Source of the DNA: Terriglobia bacterium
GTDB lineage: Bacteria > Acidobacteriota > Terriglobia > Terriglobales > Acidobacteriaceae
Reading direction: 5' to 3'
Assembly: GCA_020073525.1 (NCBI GenBank)
Contig: JAIQFA010000025.1
Location: 1-60,180 of the forward strand
Length of the DNA: 60,180 nt
Shown here in pieces: positions 8,497 to 17,114 of this stretch. The stretch's first letter is position 1. The number at the start of each line of letters is the position of its first letter. The notes under the pieces are model-generated. The model was not told the DNA's origin. It did not search any database and was given only the letters and a program-made list of their open reading frames with translations. Made by a program: the position numbers and the translations under genes.

Positions 8497-11145
8497 ATGA
8501 GCACCGTGGCCACCGTCCGCAGTGAGTTGTATGACCTGTACGCGAGGGAATCGGCTGCCATCGAGCAGGAATTCTCTGCCACCGGCGACGGGCGCGCGGC
8601 GCTCGCCAGACGCACAGCGCTGGTCGATGCGATTGTTCAGCGGCTCTGGAACGAAATCATCGTTGGCTCTAGCTCCGGTTCGACCGGCACCGATTCGGAC
8701 GGACCGAAAAACTTCGCACTAGTCGCCACCGGCGGATTCGGGCGCGGCTGGCTCTTTCCCCACTCCGATATTGACCTGCTGTTTCTGCACGCTGGTGGTA
8801 ATTCCGAAAGGGAGTTCAAAGATCCCATTCGGCGTTTTTCGCAGGAGTTGTGGGACCTGCGTCTCAAGCTCAGCCCGGCCACTCGAAATCTGGTGGAGTG
8901 TGAACGGCTGGACCCCAACAATGTTGAGTTTGCCATCTCGCTGCTCGACTGTAGGTATTTGGCGGGCGACCGCGAGCTTTTTTCGCGGCTGCACGAAAAA
9001 GCCGTTCCCCGCCTGGTCGGGCGCGAGTGCCAGAACCTGATCCAGAATCTGGGCGAGATCACACGCGCACGCCATCACAAGTTTGCCAATACCGTCTTTC
9101 ATCTGGAGCCGAACGTAAAGGATGGGCCCGGGGGACTGCGCGACTACAACGTCGCCAACTGGCTGGCGCTGATCTCTGCCATGGAAAAGTTGAAGGTGTG
9201 GCCCGACACGAAAACGCTGCTGCCGGTTTCTTCGCGGAGGGCGCTCGACGCGGCGCTTGATTTCCAGATGTCGGTGCGTTGCTTTCTTCACTTCCGGCAC
9301 GGGCGTCACGACAACACGCTGACTTGGGAAGCGCAGGATGAGGCGGCGGCGCGAAAGATTGGCGCGAGCGATCTGGAAATCACGAGCGCCGCGGATTGGA
9401 TGCGCGTTTACTTTGGCCACGTGCGCAGCGTGCATCGCGTCTGCAACCAATTGCTGGAGGAGATCCCGGCGGCATGGTCGTCTCTCTACCGCCAATTCCA
9501 GGGCTGGAGATCGAAGGTCGCGAGCGACGATTTTTCGGTGGTGGATGGACTGATCTTTTTGAAGCAACCGCAGCAACTGGGCGGACTGCGGGATCCGGAA
9601 ATGCTGCTGCGCCTCTTTCATTTCATGGCGGAACATGGCCTGAAGCTGAGTACGACCACCGAATATAAAGTCGAACAGGCACTGCCGGCGCTGGCAGCGA
9701 CGCCTCCACGGGGCGCCGAGTTGTGGCTCTACTTGCAGGAAACGCTGCTGCAGCCGCATGCCGCCGACGCTCTGCGTGCCATGAACGCGCTCCGCCTGCT
9801 GGCGCTTCTATTGCCGGAGTTGAAGGGAATCGAGGCGCTGGTGGTGCGCGACTTCTACCATCGTTACACGGTAGATGAGCACTCGTTCCTGGCAATTGAA
9901 CACCTGCATCGTCTGAAAGAATCGAAATCGGAATGGGACCAGCGCTTCGCGGGATTGTTGAGCGAGGTCGACCAGCCGGAACTGCTCTACCTGGCATTGC
10001 TGTTGCATGATTCCGGCAAAGCAGTGCCCAGTGATAGTCACGTCGAACTCAGTCTGCAGCTTACCGACAGCTGCACGGAGCGGCTCGATCTGGATCCAGT
10101 GGATCGCGAGACGGTACGATATCTGGTGGCCAGCCATCTGGAAATGTCGGCGGCCATGCGGCGGGATGTGTTTGATCCCGCGAATGTGAAGTCGTTCGCG
10201 GACAAAGTCGGAGTACCTGAGCGGCTGAAAATGCTGTGCCTGATGACTTATGCCGACGTCAAAGCCGTGAACCCCGAGGCCATGACGCCGTGGAAGGCCG
10301 ATAACCTCTGGCAACTTTATATTGCCTGCGCGAATTACTTGAGCCGAAGCGCCGACGAGCGTGTGCACACTGGCAATGACCATGACAACGCCAGCGTTGG
10401 ACTCGCCAACCTGGATCATCTGCGCTCGCTGGCTCGGGTTGCGGGCAAGAAATTCAACATTTTTCTGGAAGGATTGCCGCAACGGTATCTGCGGATCCAC
10501 GGCGCAACCGACGTCTTGGCGCATGCCGAAATGGCCGCCCGCGTGGGGCAGAGCGGCGTCCAACTCAATCTGAAGCAGATCCGCCACTGGTATGAACTGA
10601 CGTTGGTCACGACGGATCGGCCTGCCCTGTTCGCTTCCGTTTCCGGAGCGCTAGCCGCGTGGGGCATGAACATTGTGAAAGCCAACGCGTTCTCGAATGC
10701 CGCGGGCATGGTGGTCGACACTTTCTATTTCACCGATCGCTTTCGAACGCTGGAGATGAATCTGCAGGAATGGGAGCGTTTGAAAAAGAGCATCGCGGCC
10801 GTGGTTAAGGGAGAAGCCGACGTGGCGCGCATGCTGCGCGACCGCTTGAAATCAGAAAAGTCGGACAGCACGAAGGTCAAGATCGCAACCCAGATTGAAT
10901 TCGACGACAACTGCTCGGCGCACAGCACCCTGGTGCAGGTTCTGACCCAGGATCGTCCGGGACTGCTGTACCGGATGTGCTCGCTGGTTTCGAAGCAGGA
11001 GTGCAACATCGAAATTGCGTTGATTGAGACCGAGGGGCAGATGGCAATTGACGTCCTGTATCTGACCTCGGGCGGAGCCAAGTTGAGCGCCGATCGGCAG
11101 GTTGCGCTGGGAAAGGCGCTGCGCGAGGAACTCGCGGCCAAGTAA
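8497..11145 (+). CDS. glnD: [protein-PII] uridylyltransferase / uridylyl-removing enzyme GlnD
   Basis: The 882-residue protein has the full GlnD order. A nucleotidyltransferase domain comes first (GGFGRGWLFPHSDIDLLFL, about residues 79-97, with the D-x-D pair). A helical GlnE-like region follows, then an HD domain (LLLHDSGKAVPSDSH, near 502) and two ACT domains (near 701, VTTDRPALFASVSG; near 815, LTQDRPGLLYRMC). It should add UMP to Tyr51 of PII under nitrogen limitation and remove it under excess, with glutamine sensed by the ACT domains. In the nucleotidyltransferase motif, Trp stands where GlnD proteins usually have Glu (GRGE-L), worth noting but probably tolerated. ATG 8497 follows GGGGGAGGG; an upstream in-frame start at 8383 lacks a ribosome site. 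Confidence 0.95.
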   Translation: MSTVATVRSELYDLYARESAAIEQEFSATGDGRAALARRTALVDAIVQRLWNEIIVGSSSGSTGTDSDGPKNFALVATGGFGRGWLFPHSDIDLLFLHAGGNSEREFKDPIRRFSQELWDLRLKLSPATRNLVECERLDPNNVEFAISLLDCRYLAGDRELFSRLHEKAVPRLVGRECQNLIQNLGEITRARHHKFANTVFHLEPNVKDGPGGLRDYNVANWLALISAMEKLKVWPDTKTLLPVSSRRALDAALDFQMSVRCFLHFRHGRHDNTLTWEAQDEAAARKIGASDLEITSAADWMRVYFGHVRSVHRVCNQLLEEIPAAWSSLYRQFQGWRSKVASDDFSVVDGLIFLKQPQQLGGLRDPEMLLRLFHFMAEHGLKLSTTTEYKVEQALPALAATPPRGAELWLYLQETLLQPHAADALRAMNALRLLALLLPELKGIEALVVRDFYHRYTVDEHSFLAIEHLHRLKESKSEWDQRFAGLLSEVDQPELLYLALLLHDSGKAVPSDSHVELSLQLTDSCTERLDLDPVDRETVRYLVASHLEMSAAMRRDVFDPANVKSFADKVGVPERLKMLCLMTYADVKAVNPEAMTPWKADNLWQLYIACANYLSRSADERVHTGNDHDNASVGLANLDHLRSLARVAGKKFNIFLEGLPQRYLRIHGATDVLAHAEMAARVGQSGVQLNLKQIRHWYELTLVTTDRPALFASVSGALAAWGMNIVKANAFSNAAGMVVDTFYFTDRFRTLEMNLQEWERLKKSIAAVVKGEADVARMLRDRLKSEKSDSTKVKIATQIEFDDNCSAHSTLVQVLTQDRPGLLYRMCSLVSKQECNIEIALIETEGQMAIDVLYLTSGGAKLSADRQVALGKALREELAAK

Positions 11146-11158
11146 GTCCTTGTGTGGG

Positions 11159-11276
11159 GCGGACACTCTTGTCCGCCGCTCTTGACCTTGCGGTTGATTT
11201 TGATCTTCCGAGTCAACTTTCAAAATCAAAATCAACATCAAAATCAACATCAACGGCAGCGGACAAGAGTGTCCGC
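11159..11276. repeat. inverted repeat pair flanking AAATCAACATC-type tandem units
   Basis: GCGGACACTCTTGTCCGC at 11159-11176 is repeated inverted at 11259-11276, and each arm is itself a small hairpin (GCGGAC/GTCCGC). Between them lie short AT-rich tandem units (AAATCAACATC type, about 11220-11252). The element fills the convergent junction between glnD and the VWA gene and may stop transcription from both sides. Confidence 0.75.
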
Positions 11277-11287
11277 TCTACACAAGA

Positions 11288-12487
11288 CTACCTATCTGCG
11301 TAGTATCCTTCTCGAGTTTGCACGGTCAGATCTTTCTTCTTCACCGCCAACTGGACGTGGTGATAGCCAGAGGGTGCGCTCTCTTTGTCGGGCGTGTAGC
11401 CCATGTTGTACTGGGTTCGCAGTTCTTCGACGATGCTCGTGTAGATCTCGCCGACGGATTCTTTCTTAGAAACTTCGAAGAAATGCCCACCTGTCTCTTT
11501 GGAAATCCGCTCTAGAATTTTCTTGCCATCGGTGCGCGGTTCCTCGGGACGACGCTGGCCACCGCCGGGACCGCCGCGGCCACCGCCGCCAGGATATCCT
11601 CCGCCACCTCCGGGCCAGCCACCTCCGCCGCCGGGCCAACCACCACCTCGGCCCATTCCGCCATGCCGACCTTCGCGTTCATTGCCTTGCTCGCGGTGAG
11701 GATCCGCAAAATAGATGGAGTAGACAATAGTGTCCGCTCGCTGGGCAGACTCGATGGCGCTCTCAAGGTAGGTCTTGCTGCCGCGGTCAACTCCATCCGT
11801 GAGAATAATGAGAGCCTTCCGGCCCTGCTGCTTTTTCATTAACTCATTCGACGCCAGAAAAACGGCGTCATAAAGTTGAGTACTTCCGCCACGGTGCGAG
11901 CCCGATCCCGAGCCAGAGCGGGAATCGTTCGAGTCGTTGGGGTCATTCGATTTCTCGCGGTCCGACGGCGTCTTGAGCAATTCAAGCGCCGCTTGCAGCT
12001 TTTCACGTGAAGGCGTCAAGTCCTGCAGCAGTTCCACTTCCTTGTCAAAATGAATGAGGAAGGCCTTGTCGGTGGGCTGCACAAGCATCTGATCGAGAAA
12101 ACTGCGGCTCGCGTTGCGCTCCGCGTCGAGAACACTGGTCTGACTGCGACTGGTGTCGACGAGCAGACCGAGGGTGAGCGAGAGATTCGCGTCCTGCGAA
12201 AAATAACGGATGGTCTGCGGGCGGCCGTCTTCCTGCAGCGTGAAATCTTCTTTGGTGAGGTCGCGGACGATCTTGCCCTGCTTGTCGCGAACGGTGACCG
12301 GCAGCGTGACTACCTTCACGTCGACGGCGATGGTGGCAACGCCATCCTGAGCCCAGATCGATGGGCCGACCCCCGGAATGGCGGTCAGCGCGGCGATCAG
12401 CACATAGGTGATGGCTTTCCACCCGGGAGAACGGTTCACAGTCGGTCTCTTGCGTGGCCGGAGATTCTCCAACTGGGTCTCATTCAC
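11288..12487 (-). CDS. secreted VWA-domain protein (acidobacterial VWFA-related family)
   Basis: The 399-residue protein has an N-terminal membrane/signal segment (ITYVLIAALTAIPGVGPSIWAQ) after a basic leader. A short domain follows (VDVKVVTLPVTVRDKQGKIVRDLTKEDFTLQEDGRPQTI), typical of the VWFA-related family common in Acidobacteria (TIGR03436 type), then a von Willebrand A domain with the metal-ion site DTSRS and later ILTDGVD. An Asp/Asn/Ser linker (about 180-200) and a Gly/Pro-rich repeat stretch (GGWPGGGGGYPGGGG, about 285-310) interrupt it. The C-terminal YNMGYTPDKESAPSGYHHVQLAVKKKDLTVQTREGYYA is the usual family ending. It is probably exported and mediates protein contacts; no partner is known. 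GGAGG lies ten bases before the ATG. Confidence 0.88.
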   Translation of the reverse strand: MNETQLENLRPRKRPTVNRSPGWKAITYVLIAALTAIPGVGPSIWAQDGVATIAVDVKVVTLPVTVRDKQGKIVRDLTKEDFTLQEDGRPQTIRYFSQDANLSLTLGLLVDTSRSQTSVLDAERNASRSFLDQMLVQPTDKAFLIHFDKEVELLQDLTPSREKLQAALELLKTPSDREKSNDPNDSNDSRSGSGSGSHRGGSTQLYDAVFLASNELMKKQQGRKALIILTDGVDRGSKTYLESAIESAQRADTIVYSIYFADPHREQGNEREGRHGGMGRGGGWPGGGGGWPGGGGGYPGGGGRGGPGGGQRRPEEPRTDGKKILERISKETGGHFFEVSKKESVGEIYTSIVEELRTQYNMGYTPDKESAPSGYHHVQLAVKKKDLTVQTREGYYADR

Positions 12488-12508
12488 CGCAAATCCTCCG
12501 TTGATTGG

Positions 12509-12676
12509 TTATTTCAGACGAATCTTCAGAGCGCTGAATCTGTACAAGAAAATGGAGTAAATCGCCAGGACAGCACCCGCCCAACTCGGAAAAGCAACCG
12601 TCAACCGATATAGGAGACCGGCGGCGTCCGGGCGGGTCTGCCTCTCGGGACTGGGTTTCTCATCGGACATAGGCAT
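12509..12676 (-). CDS. predicted 55-aa single-pass membrane protein
   Basis: A minus-strand frame of 55 codons ends (TAA 12509-12511) just before the ribosome site of the VWA gene. It has a polar N-terminal half (SDEKPSPERQTRPDAAGLLYR) and one hydrophobic segment (WAGAVLAIYSIFLYRF), then a basic tail (KIRLK), fitting a small inner-membrane protein with its C-terminus inside. An in-frame ATG four codons upstream (12688) would give 59 aa; neither start has a strong ribosome site. The distance to the VWA start is 21 bases, so co-transcription is likely. Support is reading-frame integrity, the membrane segment and operon position; no family is recognised. Confidence 0.5.
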   Translation of the reverse strand: MPMSDEKPSPERQTRPDAAGLLYRLTVAFPSWAGAVLAIYSIFLYRFSALKIRLK

Positions 12677-12865
12677 CCAAGCAAGCATGGCTTATAGGTA
12701 ACTGGTTACTGCCCGTCTTTACGGTCCTCGACGAGAACCAGTTGTAGGAGTGGATGCGCGGCGATGGAGTTGCAGTTGCCAGCGTCCCGTAAAAGCAATG
12801 TCAATGCCGGGTAAAACTTCGTAAAGGCGCAAATATGACGGGTTTTGCGATGCTAGAGTTAGATC

Positions 12866-14119
12866 ATGCGAGGCTTCCCGCAGAGAACCGTGCCCGTGTC
12901 TTCCCTCACCACGTGCGTGCTCACGGCGATGCTCGTCCTGAATCTGGCGGGCTCTGCGATGGCACAGGACAAGCCAGCGAGCAGTTCGGGAACCGCTCAA
13001 GTCGCCAAGGCTGTGGGGGCAATCAAGAATATTCAGGCGGATTCGATCACGGTGGCTGCCGAATCCGGCGGCGAAGTGACGGCCAAGTTCACTAGCTCGA
13101 CGAAGATCTTACGGGTCCCTCCCGGAGAGAAGGATCTGAAGAACGCGACCGCACTGCAGCCGCAAGACCTGCAGCCTGGGGATCGGGTTCTCGTCCGCGG
13201 GCAGACATCTGGGGATGAACACACGATTGCCGCGCTGGCCATAATCGTGATGAAACAAGGCGACGTGGCGGCCAAGCAGCAGCACGAGCGCGACGACTGG
13301 CAGAAGCGAGGCGTGGGCGGACTCGTCACCAAGGTGGACCCAGCGGCGGGCGCCATCACGATTTCATCCGGTGGCATGGGTGCGAGCCGGAGTATCGCCG
13401 TACACATTGCCAAGGACACGATCCTGCGCCGCTATGCGCCCGGCTCGGTGAAATTTGACGATGCGAAACCGGCTCCGGTCGAGCAGATCAAGGTGGGAGA
13501 CCAGTTGCGCGCGCGTGGAACTCACAATCCGGACGGCAGCGAACTGAGCGCCGAGGAAGTTGTTACCGGTTCATTTCGGAATATTGCGGGCACGGTCAAG
13601 GCCGTCGATGCAGCGAACAACACCATGACGGTGCAGGATGCGATCAGCAAAAGCGCGGTAGTAGTGAAAGTGTCTTCGGACTCGCAAATGAAGAAGCTGC
13701 CGGCAGAGATGGCGCAACGCATCGCGATGCGATTGAAAGGCGCGGCGGGAGGCGGAGAGCAATCTGGCGCTAACGGTCAGAGTATGAGCGGGCAAGGTTC
13801 TTCGCCAAGTGCTGGGGCGCGGCCTGGAGCGGAATCGCAAGCCAGGCGCGGCCCGGGCGGCGAGCCAGGGGGAAATGGTCCTCCCGATTTGCAGCGCATG
13901 CTGAGCCGCTTGCCCAACAGCACTCTGGCGGACCTGCAGAAGGGCGACGCGGTGATGATCGTATCGGCCGAGAGCGGAAGTTCGGATGCGGTGATCGCGA
14001 TCACGATGCTGGCGGGAGTGGAAGCCATCTTGACAGCTGCGCCAAATCGCAGCGCATCCTCGCTGCTTTCACCGTGGTCACTGGGCGCCCCCAATGGAGA
14101 AGGGGAAGCCGCGCAGTAA
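12866..14119 (+). CDS. secreted DUF5666-like repeat protein
   Basis: The 417-residue protein has a signal peptide (about 14-34, ending AGSAMAQ). At least three copies follow of a beta-rich unit of the DUF5666 type: AVGAIKNIQADSITVAAES (near 48), VGGLVTKVDPAAGAITISSGG (near 152) and IAGTVKAVDAANNTMTVQDA (near 240). Each continues with LQPGDRV- or IKVGDQL-like OB-fold strands. A Gly/Ser/Pro-rich linker (about 295-340) precedes a C-terminal segment (LADLQKGDAVMIVSAESGSSDAVIAITMLAG) that looks like another unit. Role unknown; such proteins are periplasmic or surface exposed. The next gene begins close by (its longest frame even overlaps this one), so they are probably co-expressed. No strong ribosome site precedes the ATG. 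Confidence 0.8.
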   Translation: MRGFPQRTVPVSSLTTCVLTAMLVLNLAGSAMAQDKPASSSGTAQVAKAVGAIKNIQADSITVAAESGGEVTAKFTSSTKILRVPPGEKDLKNATALQPQDLQPGDRVLVRGQTSGDEHTIAALAIIVMKQGDVAAKQQHERDDWQKRGVGGLVTKVDPAAGAITISSGGMGASRSIAVHIAKDTILRRYAPGSVKFDDAKPAPVEQIKVGDQLRARGTHNPDGSELSAEEVVTGSFRNIAGTVKAVDAANNTMTVQDAISKSAVVVKVSSDSQMKKLPAEMAQRIAMRLKGAAGGGEQSGANGQSMSGQGSSPSAGARPGAESQARRGPGGEPGGNGPPDLQRMLSRLPNSTLADLQKGDAVMIVSAESGSSDAVIAITMLAGVEAILTAAPNRSASSLLSPWSLGAPNGEGEAAQ

Positions 14120-14165
14120 ACAAGTCTCAACCAATCTGTTCTGCCTGGAAAGAAAAGGTGTGTGT

Positions 14166-17000
14166 TTGAAGTATTCAGTCTTCATCTTGGCGGTTATCAT
14201 CTCGGCGACGCTGATCGGGCTGGCAACGCCGGCATCGGCCCAGTCACAAGGAACGACGGGAACCTTGCGCGGGCAGGTAACTGATCCCTCGGGTGCGGTG
14301 GTTCCGAATGCCACGGTCGCGATCCTCGCATCCGGCGGCCAAACGCACTCGACCACCACCAATCACAGCGGCAATTACGAAATCGGAAATCTGGCGCCGG
14401 GCAAGTACACGGTCACGGCGAATGCCCAGGGATTCGCCGTTTTTGTGCAGAACGACGTGGACGTAGCGGCGGGCCAGGTCGCGCAGTTCAACATTGCGCT
14501 CGACATCAACGTGCGGCAAGAAAAGGTCAATGTCGAGGAGCAGACGCCGCAGCTCGACACCAATCCCGCCAGCAACGCCAGCGCGATCGTGCTGAGCGGC
14601 AAGGATCTGGAAGCGCTTCCCGACGATCCCGATGAATTACAGTCTGACCTGGAAGCGCTGGCCGGACCTTCGGCCGGTCCCAATGGCGGACAGATGTATA
14701 TTGACGGCTTCACTGGCGGACAACTTCCGCCAAAGGAGTCGATTCGCGAGATTCGCATCAATCAAAATCCGTTTTCGGCCGAATACGACAAGCTGGGCTA
14801 TGGGCGAATCGAAATCTTCACCAAGCCGGGTACGGACAAATACCATGGGCAGTTCGCCGTCGAGGGAAACAGTTCCGCGATGAACAGCCGCAATCCTTTC
14901 CTCGCCCCCGATGCGACCCAGCCGTATGACTCGGTGATCTACATGGGAAACATCGGCGGGCCGATCAACAAGAAGGCATCCTTTTTCTTCAATCTACAGC
15001 GGCGCAACATTAATGAAATAGCGGTCGTGAATGCGCCGGGGCTGGGTCTGAGCGAGAGCGTTCCCAACCCGCGCACCCGAACCAATATCAGTCCGCGCAT
15101 CGACTACCAAGTGAGCCCCAACAATACGCTCACTGCCCGTTACCAGTTTTACCGTGACACACAGCAAAACGCAGGTGTTGGCGGGACGGTGCTGCCGGAA
15201 GCTGGCTATGACACGACATCCACCGAACACACGGTGCAGATCAGCGATACGCAAACTCTGGGGGCGAAGGCGGTCAACGAGACGCGCTTCCAATACCTGC
15301 GCGACAACAGCGGGCAGACCCCTTTCAGCACGGCTTTAGGCATCAACGTACTTGGGGAGTTCACGCGAGGAGGAGCGGTTTCGGGAGCGGAGAACGACCA
15401 CGAGGATCACTACGAACTGCAGAATTACACTTCGATATCCCAAGGCAAGCACTTCATAAAATTCGGCGGGCGTCTGCGGGCCATTCACGAAGTCAGTATG
15501 TCCAGCGCTGGGTTCAATGGCACGTACACATTCTCCAGCCTCGACAGTTTCAACAGCGGTACACCGCGCCAGTATTCTGTCAATGCAACCCAGAGCAGCG
15601 TGGTTCCGACCGTGCCAGTCACGATGGTAGACGCTGGACTCTATGTGCAGGATGACTGGAAAGTTCGTCCCAATCTCACACTTAGCGGAGGACTGCGCTT
15701 TGAAACCCAGAACGCAATTCACGACCACGCGGACTGGGCACCCCGCCTCGGTTTTGCCTGGGGCATCGGCGGAGGCGGAAAGAGCGCCCCGAAAACCATA
15801 CTCCGCGGCGGGTTTGGGCTGTTCTACGACCGTTTCGGGCAAGACCTGATTCTGAATGCGGACCGACAGAACGGTGTGACGCAGCAACAGTACATTGTGT
15901 CCGATCCAACTTATCCGACCCCGCCGCCAGTCAACACACTGCCGGCGACAGCCCAGGCTATCTACCAGATCAATGCCCAACTGCACGCGCCCTACATTAT
16001 GCAGACCGCCTTCAGCCTGGAGCGTCAGGTCACGAAGATCGCGAATGTCACGGTTTCCTATCTGAATGCGCGCGGCGTACACCAGTTCCTGTCGCTGAAC
16101 ACCAACGCGCCACCGCCGGGGACACCATTTTCGTCGGGATCGCCTCCCGACCCGACAGCCGGCCCCATCTACCAATACGTCTCGGATGGAGTTTTCCGGC
16201 AGAACCAGTTGATTACGAACTTCAACATTCGCGCCGGCGCCAAGCTGTCTCTGTACGGTTACTACTCTCTGAATTACGCGAACAGCGATACGACCGGTGC
16301 TTCGGGCTTTCCATCGAATCAGTACGACATAGGGGCAGACTACGGAAGGGCTTCGTTTGATGTGCGCAATCGCGTATTTATGGGGGGCACGGTCGGACTG
16401 CCGCGTGGCTTTCGCCTCAGTCCATTTATGATTTTCACTTCTGGCTCGCCGTACAACGTCACTGTGGGCCAGGATTTGAGCGGCGATTCATTATTCAATG
16501 ACCGCCCCGCATTTGCCGCCAACCCTTCGGGCAGTTGCCTTTCACTGACCATGGCCTGCCACTATGTGGTTCCAACCACTGCCTACACTCCGATTCCCAT
16601 CAACTATCTGACCGGTCCGAACCACTTCACACTCAACTTGCGGTTGGCGAAAACATTTGGCTTCGGGCCGGAGGTTGGCGGAAAGGGCGGGGTGCAGGCG
16701 GGCGGCGGACCTCCCAGAGGTGGTCCTCCCGGCGGCGGTGGTCCGCGAGGCGGCGGTGGCGGCGGCGGCTTTGGACGTGGGCCGGGCGGCTTCGGGGGCA
16801 TGGGCCCTGCTACCACTCGGCGCTACAGCCTGACCTTCAGCGTGAATGCCCGCAATGTTCTGAACAAGGTGAATGCGGCAACTCCGATTGGCACGCTGAC
16901 CTCATCGCATTTTGGAGAGTCGATTAATCTGGCGGGTGGGCTGTTCTCGAGTCAGGCCGCCAATCGGAAGATTGAATTGCAGGCCATGTTCAGCTTCTAG
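14166..17000 (+). CDS. TonB-dependent-receptor-like outer-membrane protein with carboxypeptidase-regulatory domain
   Basis: After a signal peptide (KYSVFILAVIISATLIGLATPASAQ) comes a carboxypeptidase-regulatory-like beta sandwich (TLRGQVTDPSGAVVPNATVAI, NHSGNYEIGNLAPGKYTVTA). A plug-like region follows (MYIDGFTGG, ESIREIRINQNPFSAEYDKLGYGRIEIFTKPGT), then a long beta-barrel ending in phenylalanine (ELQAMFSF), as expected for an outer-membrane protein. A Gly/Arg/Pro-rich insert of about 50 residues lies near the C-terminus. TTG 14166 is proposed as start because AAGGTG lies five bases upstream and the signal peptide then starts Met-Lys; ATG 14094 (overlapping the previous gene by 26 bp) and GTG 14160 are alternatives. 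Ligand unknown; no neighbouring transport or sugar genes point to one. Confidence 0.88.
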   Translation: MKYSVFILAVIISATLIGLATPASAQSQGTTGTLRGQVTDPSGAVVPNATVAILASGGQTHSTTTNHSGNYEIGNLAPGKYTVTANAQGFAVFVQNDVDVAAGQVAQFNIALDINVRQEKVNVEEQTPQLDTNPASNASAIVLSGKDLEALPDDPDELQSDLEALAGPSAGPNGGQMYIDGFTGGQLPPKESIREIRINQNPFSAEYDKLGYGRIEIFTKPGTDKYHGQFAVEGNSSAMNSRNPFLAPDATQPYDSVIYMGNIGGPINKKASFFFNLQRRNINEIAVVNAPGLGLSESVPNPRTRTNISPRIDYQVSPNNTLTARYQFYRDTQQNAGVGGTVLPEAGYDTTSTEHTVQISDTQTLGAKAVNETRFQYLRDNSGQTPFSTALGINVLGEFTRGGAVSGAENDHEDHYELQNYTSISQGKHFIKFGGRLRAIHEVSMSSAGFNGTYTFSSLDSFNSGTPRQYSVNATQSSVVPTVPVTMVDAGLYVQDDWKVRPNLTLSGGLRFETQNAIHDHADWAPRLGFAWGIGGGGKSAPKTILRGGFGLFYDRFGQDLILNADRQNGVTQQQYIVSDPTYPTPPPVNTLPATAQAIYQINAQLHAPYIMQTAFSLERQVTKIANVTVSYLNARGVHQFLSLNTNAPPPGTPFSSGSPPDPTAGPIYQYVSDGVFRQNQLITNFNIRAGAKLSLYGYYSLNYANSDTTGASGFPSNQYDIGADYGRASFDVRNRVFMGGTVGLPRGFRLSPFMIFTSGSPYNVTVGQDLSGDSLFNDRPAFAANPSGSCLSLTMACHYVVPTTAYTPIPINYLTGPNHFTLNLRLAKTFGFGPEVGGKGGVQAGGGPPRGGPPGGGGPRGGGGGGGFGRGPGGFGGMGPATTRRYSLTFSVNARNVLNKVNAATPIGTLTSSHFGESINLAGGLFSSQAANRKIELQAMFSF

Positions 17001-17024
17001 CTGCGATTGCTCCATCGGGTTCCT

Positions 17025-17090
17025 CTGTGGACCTCTGTGTCCCCTGTGGCTGAAAAAAGCTTCTACCACAGGGGACACAGAGGTCCACGG
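17025..17090. repeat. long perfect hairpin, copy 1 of a dispersed gene-end repeat
   Basis: Arms ACCTCTGTGTCCCCTGTGG (17031-17049) and its complement (17066-17084) form a 19-bp stem that extends outward to about 25 bp. The loop holds GAAAAAAGCTTC. A near-identical copy lies at 47291-47361. Both sit in convergent junctions (here between the TonB-like gene and argJ), so bidirectional termination is plausible. Confidence 0.85.
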
Positions 17091-17114
17091 GGGGACGCAC
17101 CACAGGTTACTCTC

